Shown: in pieces, positions 18,229-26,645 of the stretch | Layout of the letters: every line of letters starts with the position of its first letter | Position numbering within the stretch: the stretch's first letter is position 1 | NCBI GenBank assembly: GCA_913063165.1 | Contig: CAJXZL010000020.1 | Location: 1 to 40,216, forward strand | Direction: 5' to 3' | Length of the DNA: 40,216 nucleotides | DNA from: an uncultured Saccharospirillaceae bacterium | Lineage (GTDB): Bacteria > Pseudomonadota > Gammaproteobacteria > Pseudomonadales > Natronospirillaceae | Position numbers and translations under genes: made by a program | The notes under the pieces: model-generated | What the model was told of the DNA's origin: nothing | The model's database searches: none | What the model saw: the letters and a program-made list of their open reading frames with translations, nothing else

Positions 18229-18822
18229 ATGGAATGGACCAATACGCTCATTACTTGGGGAATACCCCTCCTGTTGATCGGCTACTTTGTCATCATCTAC
18301 AACCGACTCGTGGCACTGAAGAACCGTTTCAAAAATGCCTTTTCTCAAATCGATGTACAGCTCCAACGGCGTCATGACTTGATTCCGAGTTTGGTGGAAA
18401 CCGCCAAAGCCTATATGGCCCATGAAAAGGACACCTTAGAAGGGGTAATGGCAGCCCGCAACAAAGCGGCCTCAGCCCAGAAAACCGCCGCTGCAGATCC
18501 CGCCAAAGCCGGTGCAGTAAAGAATTTGGGCATTGCTGAAGGGATGTTGAATGGCGCCTTGGCACAATTTTACGCCGTACAAGAAAACTACCCTGACCTC
18601 AAAGCCGATCAGACCATGCGTGATCTGATGGAGTCGCTAGAATCGACCGAAAATCGCGTGTCGTTTTCACGCCAAGCTTATAACGACTCGGTTATGGTGT
18701 ATCAGACCTATAAAGAGAGCTTCCCCAACTCCATTGTGGCTGCTGTCAGCAGCTTTAAGGAAGCGGATCTATTTGAAGTGGAAGATGCCTCGGTGAAGAC
18801 AGCACCAAAAGTATCCTTCTAA
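18229..18822 (+). CDS. LemA family protein
   Basis: LemA proteins are membrane-anchored helical-bundle proteins of unsettled function, often encoded beside membrane peptidases or TPM-domain proteins. The 197-residue protein has one N-terminal transmembrane helix (about 9-24, WGIPLLLIGYFVIIYN). It then has the family signature LKNRFKNAFSQIDVQLQRRHDLIPSLVE and the FYAVQENYPDLKA block. The second of two nearby ATGs (18229) is chosen because AAGGA at 18216-18220 is eight bases upstream; it overlaps the first ATG at 18220. The M48 peptidase gene follows after 77 bases, suggesting a functional pair. Confidence 0.92.
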   Translation: MEWTNTLITWGIPLLLIGYFVIIYNRLVALKNRFKNAFSQIDVQLQRRHDLIPSLVETAKAYMAHEKDTLEGVMAARNKAASAQKTAAADPAKAGAVKNLGIAEGMLNGALAQFYAVQENYPDLKADQTMRDLMESLESTENRVSFSRQAYNDSVMVYQTYKESFPNSIVAAVSSFKEADLFEVEDASVKTAPKVSF

Positions 18823-18899
18823 CCGGTCGGATATTTGCCAAGACTGTCGTGATCGACTGCCTATCAACGGCAGTGGTCAGCGCATCGGGAGCCTAAAGC

Positions 18900-20903
18900 G
18901 TGAACTTTTTTGAGCACCAAGACCAAGCCAGAAGACAAACGGGCAAGTTGATTGCCCTGTTTTCTTTTGCTGTGCTCAGCATTGTCGTTGCGGTTAATGT
19001 CGCATTTTGGCTGGCATGGATTGGCATCGGTCTATATACCAACAACTATACCAACAATGGTGCCATTCACTGGCTAGACACCTGGATAGATTGGTGGCAA
19101 ACAGGCTATGGCTTATTTGTTATCGCTGCCACCTTGTTTTTAATCGCCGTTGGCTCCTTGCTGCAATGGCTGCAACTTGCCGATGGTGGCCCAGCTATAG
19201 CCAAAAAAGTGGGCGCTCGTCCCATCAGTGATTTCAAAAATAACCCCAGTGTCCAACAATACAATAATGTGGTCTCAGAGATGGCCATTGCATCGGGCAT
19301 GCCAGTTCCCCAGCTATTTGTGCTGGAACGCGAAATGGGCATCAACGCCTTCGTCGCAGGCTACCAATTAAGTGACACCATTATGGTTGTCACCCAGGGC
19401 TTGCTCGACACACTAGATCGTGACCAGTTACAGGCCGTGACTGGCCATGAATTTAGCCATATTGCCCATGGTGACATGCGACTGAACCTGCAGCTCATGT
19501 CGATGCTGTCGGGCATCGTGATGATCGGTCAATTTGGCATCTTTCTGATCGACACTGGACGCCACCGATCACACCGCAGGAGCAAAAAAGATTCTAGCGC
19601 CCTGCCCGTATTGATATTGGGCATCGGTCTCTGGTTGATAGGTAACATCGGCGTTTTTTTTGCGCGCCTAATCAAGGCCGCTGTTTCCAGACAAAGGGAA
19701 TTTCTGGCCGATGCCTCCTCAGTACAATTTACCCGTAATCCGGATGGTCTGGCTGGCGCTTTGTATCAAATCCAACAAGCGCAAACAGGTTCGGCACTGC
19801 GTTCTCGCCATAAAGAATCACTCAGTCACCTCTGCATTAGCGCCACGACCAACACCCAACATTGGTTAGGCAATTTGCAAACGCACCCGCCATTACAGGA
19901 GCGCATTGACCGTATTTCGCCGCAATTCAGTATCAAAATGAAACATCAGGCTCAAGCCAAGAAACTGTCGGAGCCGGTTACATCAGCAATAGGTGGCGGC
20001 GCGAGTGCATTCGTTCCCGGAGTGGGTGCCGGAGCGGGTGCCAGTGCGGGTGCCGGAGTGGGTGCCGGTATGGGTGCCATGGCAGCACCGCTATTGATGA
20101 CCACCCAGAGTATTTTATCCACCGTGGGTACAGCCAAACCAGCGCACTTGGCGGTGGGCCAACAGCTCTATCGAGACATACCAGAAAAACTGCGCACCGC
20201 ATTGCAGCAGACCGACGGTGCACAAGCCTTTTGCTTGTCACTGATTCTAAAAGAATTCCAAGACCCCACGCAGATCGCACAAGCCAAAGACCAAATGAGT
20301 GAGGGGCAACGAACCTGGTGTGCAACGCTCGGCCCCTGGATTGCATCGATGCCCGCCACCCTGCGTTTACCCTGTTTAGAACTGGGTCTGCCAACACTGA
20401 AAGCCTTACAAACCGATCAACGTAAGCAATTTATCAAACAGATCGAACAGCTCAGCCGTTTTAATAACCAACTAGACATGCATGAATGGGTGGTACTGAG
20501 CCTTTTGCGTATCACCTTGTTCCCAAGACCATCGAAACGGGCGGCACCCAAGGTCAATCAGTTTGATGCCGTTAATCATGCCATCCAAACCCTGTTGTCG
20601 GCACTGGTTCATAATGATGAGGATTTTGCTGGCGCCAATACCACTTATAAAAAGACGGTGGCATCGTTTGGTCTAAGCCAGCAATGGTTGTTGAGCAAAG
20701 ACGCGGTGACCTATGACGCAGTATCCAAAGCCTTATGGCATTTGGGTGATCTTAACTTCATTTTGCGCCAGCCCCTGTTGCAGGCATGTGCCGATATCGT
20801 ATTACACGATGGCGCAGTGACAGTACCTGAGTTTGAATTCTTGCGTGTGGTGTCCGCTGCATTAGAGTGCCCCATGCCCCCACTGACGGACTCGTTGGTC
20901 TAA
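18900..20903 (+). CDS. Membrane M48-family metalloprotease with TerB-like C-terminal region
   Basis: This is a zinc metalloprotease related to HtpX/Ste24, probably acting on membrane proteins. Two transmembrane helices lie near 19-45 and 70-92. The active site is GHEFSH (His183, Glu184, His187), with the third ligand Glu267 in SRQREFLADA. A further hydrophobic hairpin is near 200-260. A Gly/Ala-rich linker (about 365-400), encoded by a 12-base repeat, leads to a roughly 270-residue C-terminal part. That part ends in ACADIVLHDGAVTVPEFEFLR, which looks like a TerB-type helical domain. At 667 residues it is about twice the length of HtpX. It starts at GTG, with GGGAG eight bases upstream. Substrates are unknown. 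Confidence 0.85.
   Translation: MNFFEHQDQARRQTGKLIALFSFAVLSIVVAVNVAFWLAWIGIGLYTNNYTNNGAIHWLDTWIDWWQTGYGLFVIAATLFLIAVGSLLQWLQLADGGPAIAKKVGARPISDFKNNPSVQQYNNVVSEMAIASGMPVPQLFVLEREMGINAFVAGYQLSDTIMVVTQGLLDTLDRDQLQAVTGHEFSHIAHGDMRLNLQLMSMLSGIVMIGQFGIFLIDTGRHRSHRRSKKDSSALPVLILGIGLWLIGNIGVFFARLIKAAVSRQREFLADASSVQFTRNPDGLAGALYQIQQAQTGSALRSRHKESLSHLCISATTNTQHWLGNLQTHPPLQERIDRISPQFSIKMKHQAQAKKLSEPVTSAIGGGASAFVPGVGAGAGASAGAGVGAGMGAMAAPLLMTTQSILSTVGTAKPAHLAVGQQLYRDIPEKLRTALQQTDGAQAFCLSLILKEFQDPTQIAQAKDQMSEGQRTWCATLGPWIASMPATLRLPCLELGLPTLKALQTDQRKQFIKQIEQLSRFNNQLDMHEWVVLSLLRITLFPRPSKRAAPKVNQFDAVNHAIQTLLSALVHNDEDFAGANTTYKKTVASFGLSQQWLLSKDAVTYDAVSKALWHLGDLNFILRQPLLQACADIVLHDGAVTVPEFEFLRVVSAALECPMPPLTDSLV
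20025..20078 (+). repeat. 12-nt in-frame repeat encoding a Gly/Ala linker
   Basis: GGTGCC recurs every 12 bases at 20025, 20037, 20049, 20061 and 20073, separated by variable six-base blocks (GGAGCG, AGTGCG, GGAGTG, GGTATG). The array lies inside the M48 protease gene and encodes alternating Gly and Ala between the protease and C-terminal domains. Whole-unit slippage would keep the frame and change only linker length. Confidence 0.85.
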
Positions 20904-20949
20904 ATACGCCCACAAACAGCGCCAACACCGTCCTTTCAACGCGCGAATG

Positions 20950-20978
20950 TTGAAACCCCTCATCTTATCCTGTAGTAT
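20950..20978 (+). promoter_or_regulatory. Candidate sigma-70 promoter of the rpsF operon
   Basis: TTGAAA (20950-20955) and TAGTAT (20973-20978) are separated by 17 bases. The inferred start near 20985 coincides with a perfect palindrome. A leader of about 90 bases would precede the rpsF ATG. Confidence 0.5.
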
Positions 20979-20984
20979 CCGCGC

Positions 20985-21000
20985 TCCCTATAAATAGGGA
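20985..21000. repeat. Palindrome at the inferred rpsF transcription start
   Basis: TCCCTAT (20985-20991) and ATAGGGA (20994-21000) are perfect inverted arms around AA. The position right after the -10 fits an operator. As RNA the loop would be too small unless outer pairs alone form. It also contains TATAAAT, which could itself serve as a -10. Confidence 0.5.
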
Positions 21001-21073
21001 AAACTCGATTCACTCCTTGCCTTACTGTAGCAAATCCTGCTGTCCAGAAGGCTTAAACCCACGAGGAGACCAT

Positions 21074-21496
21074 ATGCGTCACTACGAAATCGTGCTGCTG
21101 GTACACCCTGATCAGTCTGAACAGGTACCTGCCATGCTAGAACGTTACACAAGCTTGATCGCCGAAAAAGGCGGTAGTACACACCGGAATGAAGATTGGG
21201 GCCGTCGTCAGTTGGCTTACTCGATCCAGAAAATCCACAAGGCACATTACGTGCTACTCAACATCGAATGCGATGACGAAACCATCAATGAACTGAAGAG
21301 CACTTTCCGTTTCAACGATGCGATTTTGCGTAGCTTGGTAATCCGTGAAAAAGCGGCCATTACCGAAGCGTCACCGATGATGAAAGAAAGCAAGCCTGAC
21401 AGCCGTCGTAAAGACACTTCAGCCCCTAAATCACAAGACGCTGACGTGTCGGAAGTTGAAGAAGATTCAGCTGACGAAACTGATGGCGAAGCATAA
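21074..21496 (+). CDS. rpsF: 30S ribosomal protein S6
   Basis: S6 binds 16S rRNA with S18 in the platform of the 30S subunit. The 140-residue protein has the ferredoxin-like core: [18 protein letters not shown], the [21 protein letters not shown] block and [14 protein letters not shown] charged acidic tail ([17 protein letters not shown]) follows, typical of proteobacterial S6. The ATG at 21074 has GAGGAG upstream; an in-frame TTG extension at 21017 is not supported. priB, which sits between rpsF and rpsR in Enterobacterales, is absent. Confidence 0.98.
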   Translation: MRHYEIVLLVHPDQSEQVPAMLERYTSLIAEKGGSTHRNEDWGRRQLAYSIQKIHKAHYVLLNIECDDETINELKSTFRFNDAILRSLVIREKAAITEASPMMKESKPDSRRKDTSAPKSQDADVSEVEEDSADETDGEA

Positions 21497-21514
21497 GACT
21501 CGGAGGATACTGTA

Positions 21515-21742
21515 ATGGCTCGTTTTTTCCGTCGTCGCAAGTTCTGCCGCTTCACCGCTGAAGGCGTGCAGCAGATCGACTATAAAGATTTAGAAACCCT
21601 TAAGGGTTATATCACTGAAACTGGCAAGATTGTTCCTAGTCGAATCACTGGAACCCGTGCTCGTTACCAGCGTCAGCTGGCAACCGCTATTAAGCGTGCA
21701 CGTTTCATTGCCTTGCTACCCTACACTGACAGCCACGAGTAA
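21515..21742 (+). CDS. rpsR: 30S ribosomal protein S18
   Basis: S18 is the S6 partner in the 30S platform. The 75-residue protein has the normal length and the family sequence ([15 protein letters not shown], then [19 protein letters not shown] and PSRITGT, ending in [13 protein letters not shown]). It follows rpsF by 18 bases with CGGAGG before the ATG. Confidence 0.98.
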   Translation: MARFFRRRKFCRFTAEGVQQIDYKDLETLKGYITETGKIVPSRITGTRARYQRQLATAIKRARFIALLPYTDSHE

Positions 21743-21762
21743 TAACTTGGGAGCGTAGACAG

Positions 21763-22647
21763 ATGAAAGCCCTTGCAGCATTTGCAATGAAACGGTCTTT
21801 TAATGTCTATCTCTTGGCTGCAATCAGTGCGGCAATGCCCTTTACCTTTTGGTTGAGCGCTGCACTGGTAGGTTTAGTGACATTACGCAAAGGGCATACA
21901 GAAGGCATTGGGGTGTTACTGGCCGCTTTGGCAGGTTCCACTCTAGGAATGATTTATTTAGGCAATACGGTGGCTTATTTGCCATTGTATTTGAGCAGTA
22001 CAGCCATTGTACTTTTGGCCTCAGTATTACGATCTACTCAGGCTTGGAGTTACACGCTGATCGCTGGCACTGGCATCGCAATCACCTATAGTTTGATTGC
22101 AGCCACGTTTCTAGGATCCCTTTTCGATCCTGTAACGGACCAGCTACTGGCTCAACTGAATACCATTCCAGACGCGAATGTTTACCGACAAATTGTCGAA
22201 GACATGGCGCAGAACAATGGGTTTATATTAATTTTTGCCGGCGGATCAGTAGATCTTGCAGTGCTGATTTTAATGTTATCCAGAAGCTGGCAATCCAGCC
22301 TCTACAATCCTGGCGGTTTTCGGCAGGAGATGCACCAGTTACGACTGGCGCCGTGGATGGTGATTGGTTTAGTCGTTCTCGCCTTTATTGTGTCTAAATT
22401 GAATGTGTATGCACTCGAACCCGTCATATTGCCGTTATTAATAACGGGCGTGGCGTGGGTTCAAGCGGTAATGGCTAAAAGAGATATGGGTGGGCCCTGG
22501 ATTGCTGCCCTGTATATTGGCATGCTCTTGGTGCCCTACATGTTGCCTTTGGTGGTGATACTGGGAATGATTGACGCTTTCGTAGATGTGAAAGCCCGCA
22601 TCCCAGCTTCAAAGAATCACCAAAACAACAACGATAACGAGGTTTAA
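21763..22647 (+). CDS. DUF2232-type multispanning membrane protein
   Basis: The function is unknown. The 294-residue protein is strongly hydrophobic with about seven or eight predicted membrane spans (for example near 15-40, 48-62, 68-85, 90-118, 150-172, 194-215 and 220-270). It has few charged residues apart from the tail. A protein of this kind between rpsR and rplI is characteristic of Pseudomonas-like gammaproteobacteria, and DUF2232 is assigned from that context and topology. It is embedded in a ribosomal protein operon: 20 bases after rpsR and three bases before rplI. Co-expression with ribosomes is therefore likely, but its task is not evident. Confidence 0.8.
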   Translation: MKALAAFAMKRSFNVYLLAAISAAMPFTFWLSAALVGLVTLRKGHTEGIGVLLAALAGSTLGMIYLGNTVAYLPLYLSSTAIVLLASVLRSTQAWSYTLIAGTGIAITYSLIAATFLGSLFDPVTDQLLAQLNTIPDANVYRQIVEDMAQNNGFILIFAGGSVDLAVLILMLSRSWQSSLYNPGGFRQEMHQLRLAPWMVIGLVVLAFIVSKLNVYALEPVILPLLITGVAWVQAVMAKRDMGGPWIAALYIGMLLVPYMLPLVVILGMIDAFVDVKARIPASKNHQNNNDNEV

Positions 22648-22650
22648 ATA

Positions 22651-23097
22651 ATGGAAGTCATCCTGCTGGAAAAAGTCGGCAAAGTCGGCGGCTTGGGTTC
22701 TAAAGTGAACGTCAAAGCTGGTCATGCCCGTAACTACCTTATCCCACAGGGAAAGGCAGTTATTGCTAGCGCAAAGAACATCGAAGAATTCGAAGTTCGT
22801 CGTGCAGAACTAGAAAAAGCTGCTCAGGAAAAGTTGTCTATCGCACAAGCGCGTGCTGAAAAGATCAACGAACTTGAGCTTACGGTTAACACTGCTGCTG
22901 GAGACGAAGGTAAGTTGTTCGGTTCTGTTGGCGTTCGTGACCTAGCTGATTTGATCACTGCGGCTGGTATTGAAGTTGCTAAACACGAAGTTCGTTTGCC
23001 TAACGGCCCGATCCGTACTGTTGGTGAGTTCGAAATCGACGTTCAGCTTCACGCTGAAGTCCATGCTACATTGCACCTGATCGTTGCTGCAGAGTAA
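22651..23097 (+). CDS. rplI: 50S ribosomal protein L9
   Basis: L9 binds 23S rRNA near the L1 stalk, spans outward from the 50S subunit and helps maintain reading frame. The 148-residue protein has the N-domain [32 protein letters not shown] pattern, the long connecting helix ([26 protein letters not shown]) and the C-domain ([17 protein letters not shown]). Length is normal. It begins three bases after the DUF2232 gene and is followed by a strong terminator. Confidence 0.98.
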   Translation: MEVILLEKVGKVGGLGSKVNVKAGHARNYLIPQGKAVIASAKNIEEFEVRRAELEKAAQEKLSIAQARAEKINELELTVNTAAGDEGKLFGSVGVRDLADLITAAGIEVAKHEVRLPNGPIRTVGEFEIDVQLHAEVHATLHLIVAAE

Positions 23098-23117
23098 TCT
23101 GCAACGCGTTGATGGTT

Positions 23118-23144
23118 AAAAAGCGCCTTAGGGCGCTTTTTTTT
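23118..23144. terminator. Intrinsic terminator of the rpsF-rplI operon
   Basis: AGCGCC (23122-23127) and GGCGCT (23132-23137) form the core stem, extended by A.T pairs on both sides, with the loop TTAG. Eight T residues follow on the plus strand. The A run on the left gives a T run on the minus strand, so it may also terminate the convergent metallo-hydrolase gene. Confidence 0.88.
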
Positions 23145-23183
23145 CGTCCGTAGATCGGCGAGCCATCGCTTATCCGCTGCGCA

Positions 23184-24047
23184 TTATTCTAAGACCCACG
23201 ACTGACCAGTGGCACCCACCGTTAGTCCATTGTCAGCCACCCATTGGGTTGCGGTGCCTGCTTGGTACAACGCATTGCTGTGATTCAGATGTATCAACAC
23301 CACGGTTTTTTCGCAATGGGCTAACCGCTCGACGGTGTCTGTCACCAGCGGGTGGGGTATGGTCGATAGATCTCGACCCGGCAGTTCATTCACGTCAAAA
23401 AAGGTGGCGTCCAAAAAGCTCAGCGTATGGGCCTCGACCACCTCCCGGATGTCACGTTCCCAATCGGACCATCGGTCGATATCAGGACAGTAAAATGCAC
23501 TGTCTTGCTTTCCGTGAAAACTGAACGCCAAGGTATCGCTGTATTCGCCGCGATGCGGCACATGGGTACCTACAAATGACAAACCCTCAGCCAATGTTGT
23601 CTGGGTATCGGGGGCAATGGTATGCAATGCAATATTGCCCAAGGTGACCAACTGCTGCCAAGGCGCGTGATCGCGTATAAAGTGACATAGTTGGGCACTG
23701 GCATAGACTGGCATCGACTGGCTGTTGGTCGACTCCCGTCCTAAAAACATCAATCCGGTGTAATGCCCGATATGGGCATGGGTCAGCAGAATCCCAGACA
23801 ACTGCGCCCGCGGGAACCGCGCAGCCACCAAGGCCATTTGGCCGCGAATATCGGGAGTGGCATCAACCAGCCAATAGCGAGTCCCTTTGGGGTCAATTAT
23901 CGCCAGTGACACAGCCGACTCCGCTTCAAGCTTGCCAGCCAACACCGCCGAACAATTTGCGCAGGTACAACCAACCTGAGGCAGGCCTGCATCCTGTGCC
24001 ACGCCAACCAACATTAACTGGAATGCGGTACCGTCTGAATCTGTCAT
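23184..24047 (-). CDS. PqqB-like metallo-beta-lactamase-fold hydrolase
   Basis: This is an MBL-fold protein of the PqqB/PhnP-related group; its substrate is unknown. The 287-residue protein has an N-terminal CTCANC cluster, as in PqqB and PhnP zinc sites. Its metal motif reads LTHAHIGHYTGL: the Asp of the usual HxHxDH is Gly. Later histidines (VPHRGE, LIHLNHSN) and DATFFD could complete a metal site. No other pqq gene is nearby, so a role in PQQ synthesis is not supported. The ATG at 24047 is preferred because AGAGG lies seven bases upstream; an in-frame ATG at 24071 lacks one. It sits alone between rplI and dnaB on the opposite strand. Confidence 0.82.
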   Translation of the reverse strand: MTDSDGTAFQLMLVGVAQDAGLPQVGCTCANCSAVLAGKLEAESAVSLAIIDPKGTRYWLVDATPDIRGQMALVAARFPRAQLSGILLTHAHIGHYTGLMFLGRESTNSQSMPVYASAQLCHFIRDHAPWQQLVTLGNIALHTIAPDTQTTLAEGLSFVGTHVPHRGEYSDTLAFSFHGKQDSAFYCPDIDRWSDWERDIREVVEAHTLSFLDATFFDVNELPGRDLSTIPHPLVTDTVERLAHCEKTVVLIHLNHSNALYQAGTATQWVADNGLTVGATGQSWVLE

Positions 24048-24178
24048 ATCATTGCCTCTACAATCCAACATGAAGTCTGTGGTTAACCAGAACTTTTATG
24101 GCCCAGTTTCCTATTCCTTAACGCACGGCTTTACCGTAACATGAACCTTTGCCCGTTAGCACAAACACAGAGCGATTC

Positions 24179-25570
24179 ATGACATTTGACAGTTCACTAC
24201 CGCCAACAGACGACCTGCATCCTTTAAAGGTCCCACCCCATTCTATTGAAGCCGAGCAATCTGTGCTGGGTGCATTACTGCTGGACAATCACCAGTGGGA
24301 CAATGTGTCAGATGTTATCACCGACGGCAGCTTTTACCATCCTGCCCACCGGATTCTGTTCCGCACCATGGGTCGCATGGCGGCTTTGGCCGAACCCTTC
24401 GATCTGATCACCGTGGGTAATGAGCTCGAACGCAATAACGAATTAGACCGCATTGGTGGCCGCAGCTTTATCACCGAGTTGGTAGAGCAAACCCCCAGTG
24501 TCTCGAATATCTTGGCCTACACCCAAATTATTCATGAACGCAGCATTCAGCGCCGCCTGATTAGTGTGGCGGGCGAAATTGCCGGTGCCGCTTATGACCC
24601 ACAGGGCCGAGACGCCGACACCCTACTGGATGAAGCAGAGCGTTCGGTATTTAAAATCGCCGAAGATCGACCCAATGAAGGCGCCCTCGTTAGCATCAAG
24701 CCGCTACTCAAAGATTCGGTCAAGAAGATCCAAGAATTGTTTGAAAGTGAAGACCCGCTCACGGGCATCACCACCAACTTTACCAATTTGGATAAGCGCA
24801 CTACCGGCTTCAACCCGGGCGAACTGATCATTGTGGCGGCACGACCCTCTATGGGTAAAACCGCGTTTGCGATGAACCTGGTGGAAGGCGCTATCATGGC
24901 CCAAGACAAGCCAGTTTTGGTCTTTTCATTGGAAATGCCAGCGCAGCAGTTGATCTCTCGTATGATTTCGTCACTGGGCCGCATAGACCAAACCAAAGTC
25001 AGAACCGGCCAGCTCGGAACCGATGATTGGCCAAAATTGACCACCGCGGTCAACATGCTCAGTAACCGCCCATTATTCATAGACGACACCGCGGGTATCA
25101 GTCCGACAGAAATGCGTTCACGCATCCGCCGTCTGGCACGCGAACATGGCTCGCCAGCGCTGATCATGGTCGATTATCTGCAACTAATGAAAATCAAAGG
25201 CTTTACAGAAGGCCGTACTGGTGAGATTTCTGAAATCTCTCGCTCGTTAAAAGGTATCGCCAAAGAGTTCAATTGTCCGGTGGTGGCATTGTCCCAGCTC
25301 AACCGTGCACTCGAGCAGCGTCCGAACAAACGCCCTGTAAACTCCGACCTGCGTGAATCCGGAGCGATCGAGCAGGACGCCGATTTGATTCTGTTTATCT
25401 ACCGTGACGAAGTCTACAACGAAGACACCGAGCACAAGGGCATTGCCGAAATCATCACTGGCAAGCAGCGTAACGGTCCTATCGGCACCGACCGATTGGC
25501 CTTTATTGGCAAGTACACCCGCTTTGAAGACCTTGCCCCTGACTATCAGGGTAACTTTGACGATGAATAG
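24179..25570 (+). CDS. dnaB: Replicative DNA helicase DnaB
   Basis: DnaB is the hexameric 5'-to-3' helicase of the replication fork that also recruits primase. The 463-residue protein has the helical N-terminal domain (PPHSIEAEQSVLGALL, DLITVGNEL), a linker, and the RecA-like domain. That domain carries Walker A ARPSMGKTAFAMN, FSLEMPAQQL and Walker B LIMVDYLQLM. SQLNRALEQRPNKRPVNSDLRESGAIEQDAD and the arginine finger region follow. No intein is present. The ATG at 24179 is chosen over an upstream in-frame TTG at 24149 by family length. alr begins inside its last eight bases. Confidence 0.98.
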   Translation: MTFDSSLPPTDDLHPLKVPPHSIEAEQSVLGALLLDNHQWDNVSDVITDGSFYHPAHRILFRTMGRMAALAEPFDLITVGNELERNNELDRIGGRSFITELVEQTPSVSNILAYTQIIHERSIQRRLISVAGEIAGAAYDPQGRDADTLLDEAERSVFKIAEDRPNEGALVSIKPLLKDSVKKIQELFESEDPLTGITTNFTNLDKRTTGFNPGELIIVAARPSMGKTAFAMNLVEGAIMAQDKPVLVFSLEMPAQQLISRMISSLGRIDQTKVRTGQLGTDDWPKLTTAVNMLSNRPLFIDDTAGISPTEMRSRIRRLAREHGSPALIMVDYLQLMKIKGFTEGRTGEISEISRSLKGIAKEFNCPVVALSQLNRALEQRPNKRPVNSDLRESGAIEQDADLILFIYRDEVYNEDTEHKGIAEIITGKQRNGPIGTDRLAFIGKYTRFEDLAPDYQGNFDDE

Positions 25571-26645
25571 AGGCACTGTGGCGCGCATAGATCCTATTGC
25601 TCTGCAGCACAATCTCCACACGATTAAGCAACAAGCCCCCCACAGCCGTGTCTGGGCCGTCGTCAAAGCCGATGGTTACGGACATGGGGCTATCGCATGC
25701 GCCACCGCCCTATCGCATCCAGAAGCCATAGTGTGCCCTGATGGTTTTGCGGTCGCGACCTTACAAGAAGCCAAATCCCTGCGTTTGGCCGGCATCACCC
25801 AGCCGATTCTCATGTTAGAGGGCGCAGCAAGCGTTCACGAAGTGCAACAAGCTGCCGAATTAGCGCTGACACTGATGATTCACCAAGCCCACCAAATTGA
25901 TTGGCTCGATTCCTTGGGTTCTGAGCAGCAGATTGCCGTATTGGTCAAAGTCGATACGGGCATGCACCGTTTGGGTATTGCGCCTGATAACGTGACAACC
26001 ATTGTCAATCAGCTTAGCAGCCTCCCTCAGGTTGCCTCGCTGGGAATAACCAGTCATTTCGCCTGCTCTGACGACCAAACCCATCCGATGAACCACAGGC
26101 AGATCGCACTCTTTAGTACCTGCGCACCTGAGATTCAACCGCGCAGTCTGGCGAACTCTGCTGCTATATGGAATTTTCCGGACAGCCAATTGGACTGGAT
26201 CAGGCCCGGCATTGCCCTCTATGGCGCTAGCCCCGTTGCTGGCAAAAGTGCGGCAGCATTAAATTTGTTGCCTGTCATGACGCTAACCGCCCCCATTATC
26301 GCAGAACGTTGGGTTGAAACCGGTGAACCCGTGGGCTATGCCTGCACATGGCGGGCAAGCAGACGCACCCGCGTCGCGACCCTAGCGATCGGCTATGCTG
26401 ACGGCTATCCGCGTCATGCACCCAGCGGCACACCCATTTGGATTTGCGGCGACATTGCACCCTTGATTGGCCGGGTATCCATGGACATGATTACCATTGA
26501 TGTCACCGACATCCCCGAAGCGACGGTAGATTGTCATGCCGAATTGTGGGGCAAGCACCTGCCCGTTGACGAGGTGGCCGCCACTATCGGCACCATCAGC
26601 TATGAATTGCTCACCCGTGTGTCCCCAAGAGTACCTCGTCTGTGA
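25563..26645 (+). CDS. alr: Alanine racemase
   Basis: Alr is a PLP enzyme that makes D-alanine for peptidoglycan. The 360-residue protein has VVKADGYGHG with the PLP lysine Lys35. Further landmarks are VDTGMHRLG, SHFACSDD, NSAAIW, RPGIALYG, and the catalytic-Tyr region GYADGYPR followed by GRVSMDM. ATG 25563 overlaps the dnaB stop by eight bases and agrees with family N-termini. A longer reading from 25404 lies inside dnaB and is rejected; GTG 25578 is an alternative with poor spacing. dnaB-alr is a conserved gammaproteobacterial pair. It shares GTGA with the next gene. Confidence 0.96.
   Translation: MNRGTVARIDPIALQHNLHTIKQQAPHSRVWAVVKADGYGHGAIACATALSHPEAIVCPDGFAVATLQEAKSLRLAGITQPILMLEGAASVHEVQQAAELALTLMIHQAHQIDWLDSLGSEQQIAVLVKVDTGMHRLGIAPDNVTTIVNQLSSLPQVASLGITSHFACSDDQTHPMNHRQIALFSTCAPEIQPRSLANSAAIWNFPDSQLDWIRPGIALYGASPVAGKSAAALNLLPVMTLTAPIIAERWVETGEPVGYACTWRASRRTRVATLAIGYADGYPRHAPSGTPIWICGDIAPLIGRVSMDMITIDVTDIPEATVDCHAELWGKHLPVDEVAATIGTISYELLTRVSPRVPRL

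Noticed and set aside
24592-25167. 191-codon minus-strand ORF opposite dnaB
   Set aside because: Shadow of dnaB; no motif, no ribosome binding site.
25404-25562. N-terminal extension of alr into dnaB
   Set aside because: Low-complexity out-of-frame dnaB sequence; family N-terminus starts at 25563.
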